Below, piece by piece: positions 52,373 through 52,428 of a DNA stretch of 52,428 nt. Position 1 is the first letter of the stretch, and each line of letters begins with the position of its first letter. The DNA lies in the NCBI GenBank assembly GCA_003162425.1, contig PMOK01000050.1, positions 1 to 52,428 on the forward strand. Direction: 5' to 3'. The position numbers and the translations under genes were made by a program. The DNA is from Bryobacterales bacterium. GTDB lineage: Bacteria > Acidobacteriota > Terriglobia > Bryobacterales > Bryobacteraceae. The notes beneath the pieces are model-generated. The model searched no databases and was not told the origin of the DNA. It saw nothing but the letters and a program-made list of their open reading frames with translations.

Positions 52373-52428
52373 GGCTCTAATGCCTGGCGGGGCCTTTTCG
52401 ACGGCGGACGGAGAATTAATCGTGATGC
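52369..52428 (-). CDS. Possible C-terminus of an upstream gene coupled to feoB
   Basis: On the minus strand a frame open from the window edge ends with TGA overlapping the feoB ATG (ATGA). It encodes 19 residues, ASRLILRPPSKRPRQALEP. A feoA gene often precedes feoB, but this fragment is too short to identify, and another frame here also ends close by. Listed because of the overlap only. Confidence 0.3.
   Translation of the reverse strand, partial: ASRLILRPPSKRPRQALEP

Overview
The window is GC-rich chromosomal DNA from a free-living Gram-negative heterotroph. The gene content (many Tat-exported Gfo/Idh/MocA-type oxidoreductases, a secreted fucosidase and GH2 enzyme, DUF1684, a very large secreted protein of a recognisable style, and many dispersed GC-rich palindromes) best fits Acidobacteriota, probably the Solibacter/Bryobacter branch. 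That assignment is by recognition of gene style only. I see no rRNA, tRNA, CRISPR array, prophage, insertion sequence or transposase.

Layout. 1-8 kb: sugar and organic-acid catabolism (Tat-exported oxidoreductase, mutarotase-fold protein, then a minus-strand run of exported metallo-beta-lactamase-fold protein, exported methyltransferase, D-2-hydroxyacid dehydrogenase, alpha-L-fucosidase and a PLP threonine/serine dehydratase). 7.5-9.5 kb: an alkylation-repair pair (Ada sensor-AraC-AlkA fusion plus Ogt). 9.7-15.8 kb: PspC-type membrane protein, anmK, mutS, gdhA and a small TfoX-like protein. 15.8-17.7 kb: two overlapping metallophosphoesterases. 17.8-36.3 kb: a cell-surface polysaccharide region with scrambled gene orientation (GT4, methyltransferase-GT2 fusion, two GT-C-like membrane proteins, O-antigen ligase, polysaccharide deacetylase, hexapeptide acyltransferase, GtrB-like GT2, methyltransferase, Wzx-like flippase) with a 1513-residue secreted protein and a smaller secreted partner embedded in it. 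36.5-38.9 kb: a Baeyer-Villiger-type monooxygenase coupled to an alpha/beta hydrolase. 39.0-47.4 kb: six exported enzymes that could form an extracytoplasmic amino-sugar pathway (Tat oxidoreductase, Tat TIM-barrel isomerase, CsxA-like exo-beta-glucosaminidase, creatininase-fold hydrolase, Tat RidA, and a Tat SelA/DgaE-like PLP enzyme with an added beta-barrel-like domain). 47.5-49.9 kb: DUF1684 protein and a secreted protein of about eleven 34-residue repeats. 50.0-52.4 kb: a RelE/ParE-type toxin-antitoxin pair and feoB.

Two themes stand out. First, the exported PLP enzyme, exported RidA and exported amidohydrolase-like protein form a tight operon next to a glucosaminidase, which suggests amino-sugar deamination outside the cytoplasm. 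Second, several families of palindromic or short-period repeats sit exactly at gene ends, and in at least four genes the repeat itself supplies the stop codon (a fifth gene carries a repeat arm in its last codons), so the elements appear to have re-set C-termini.
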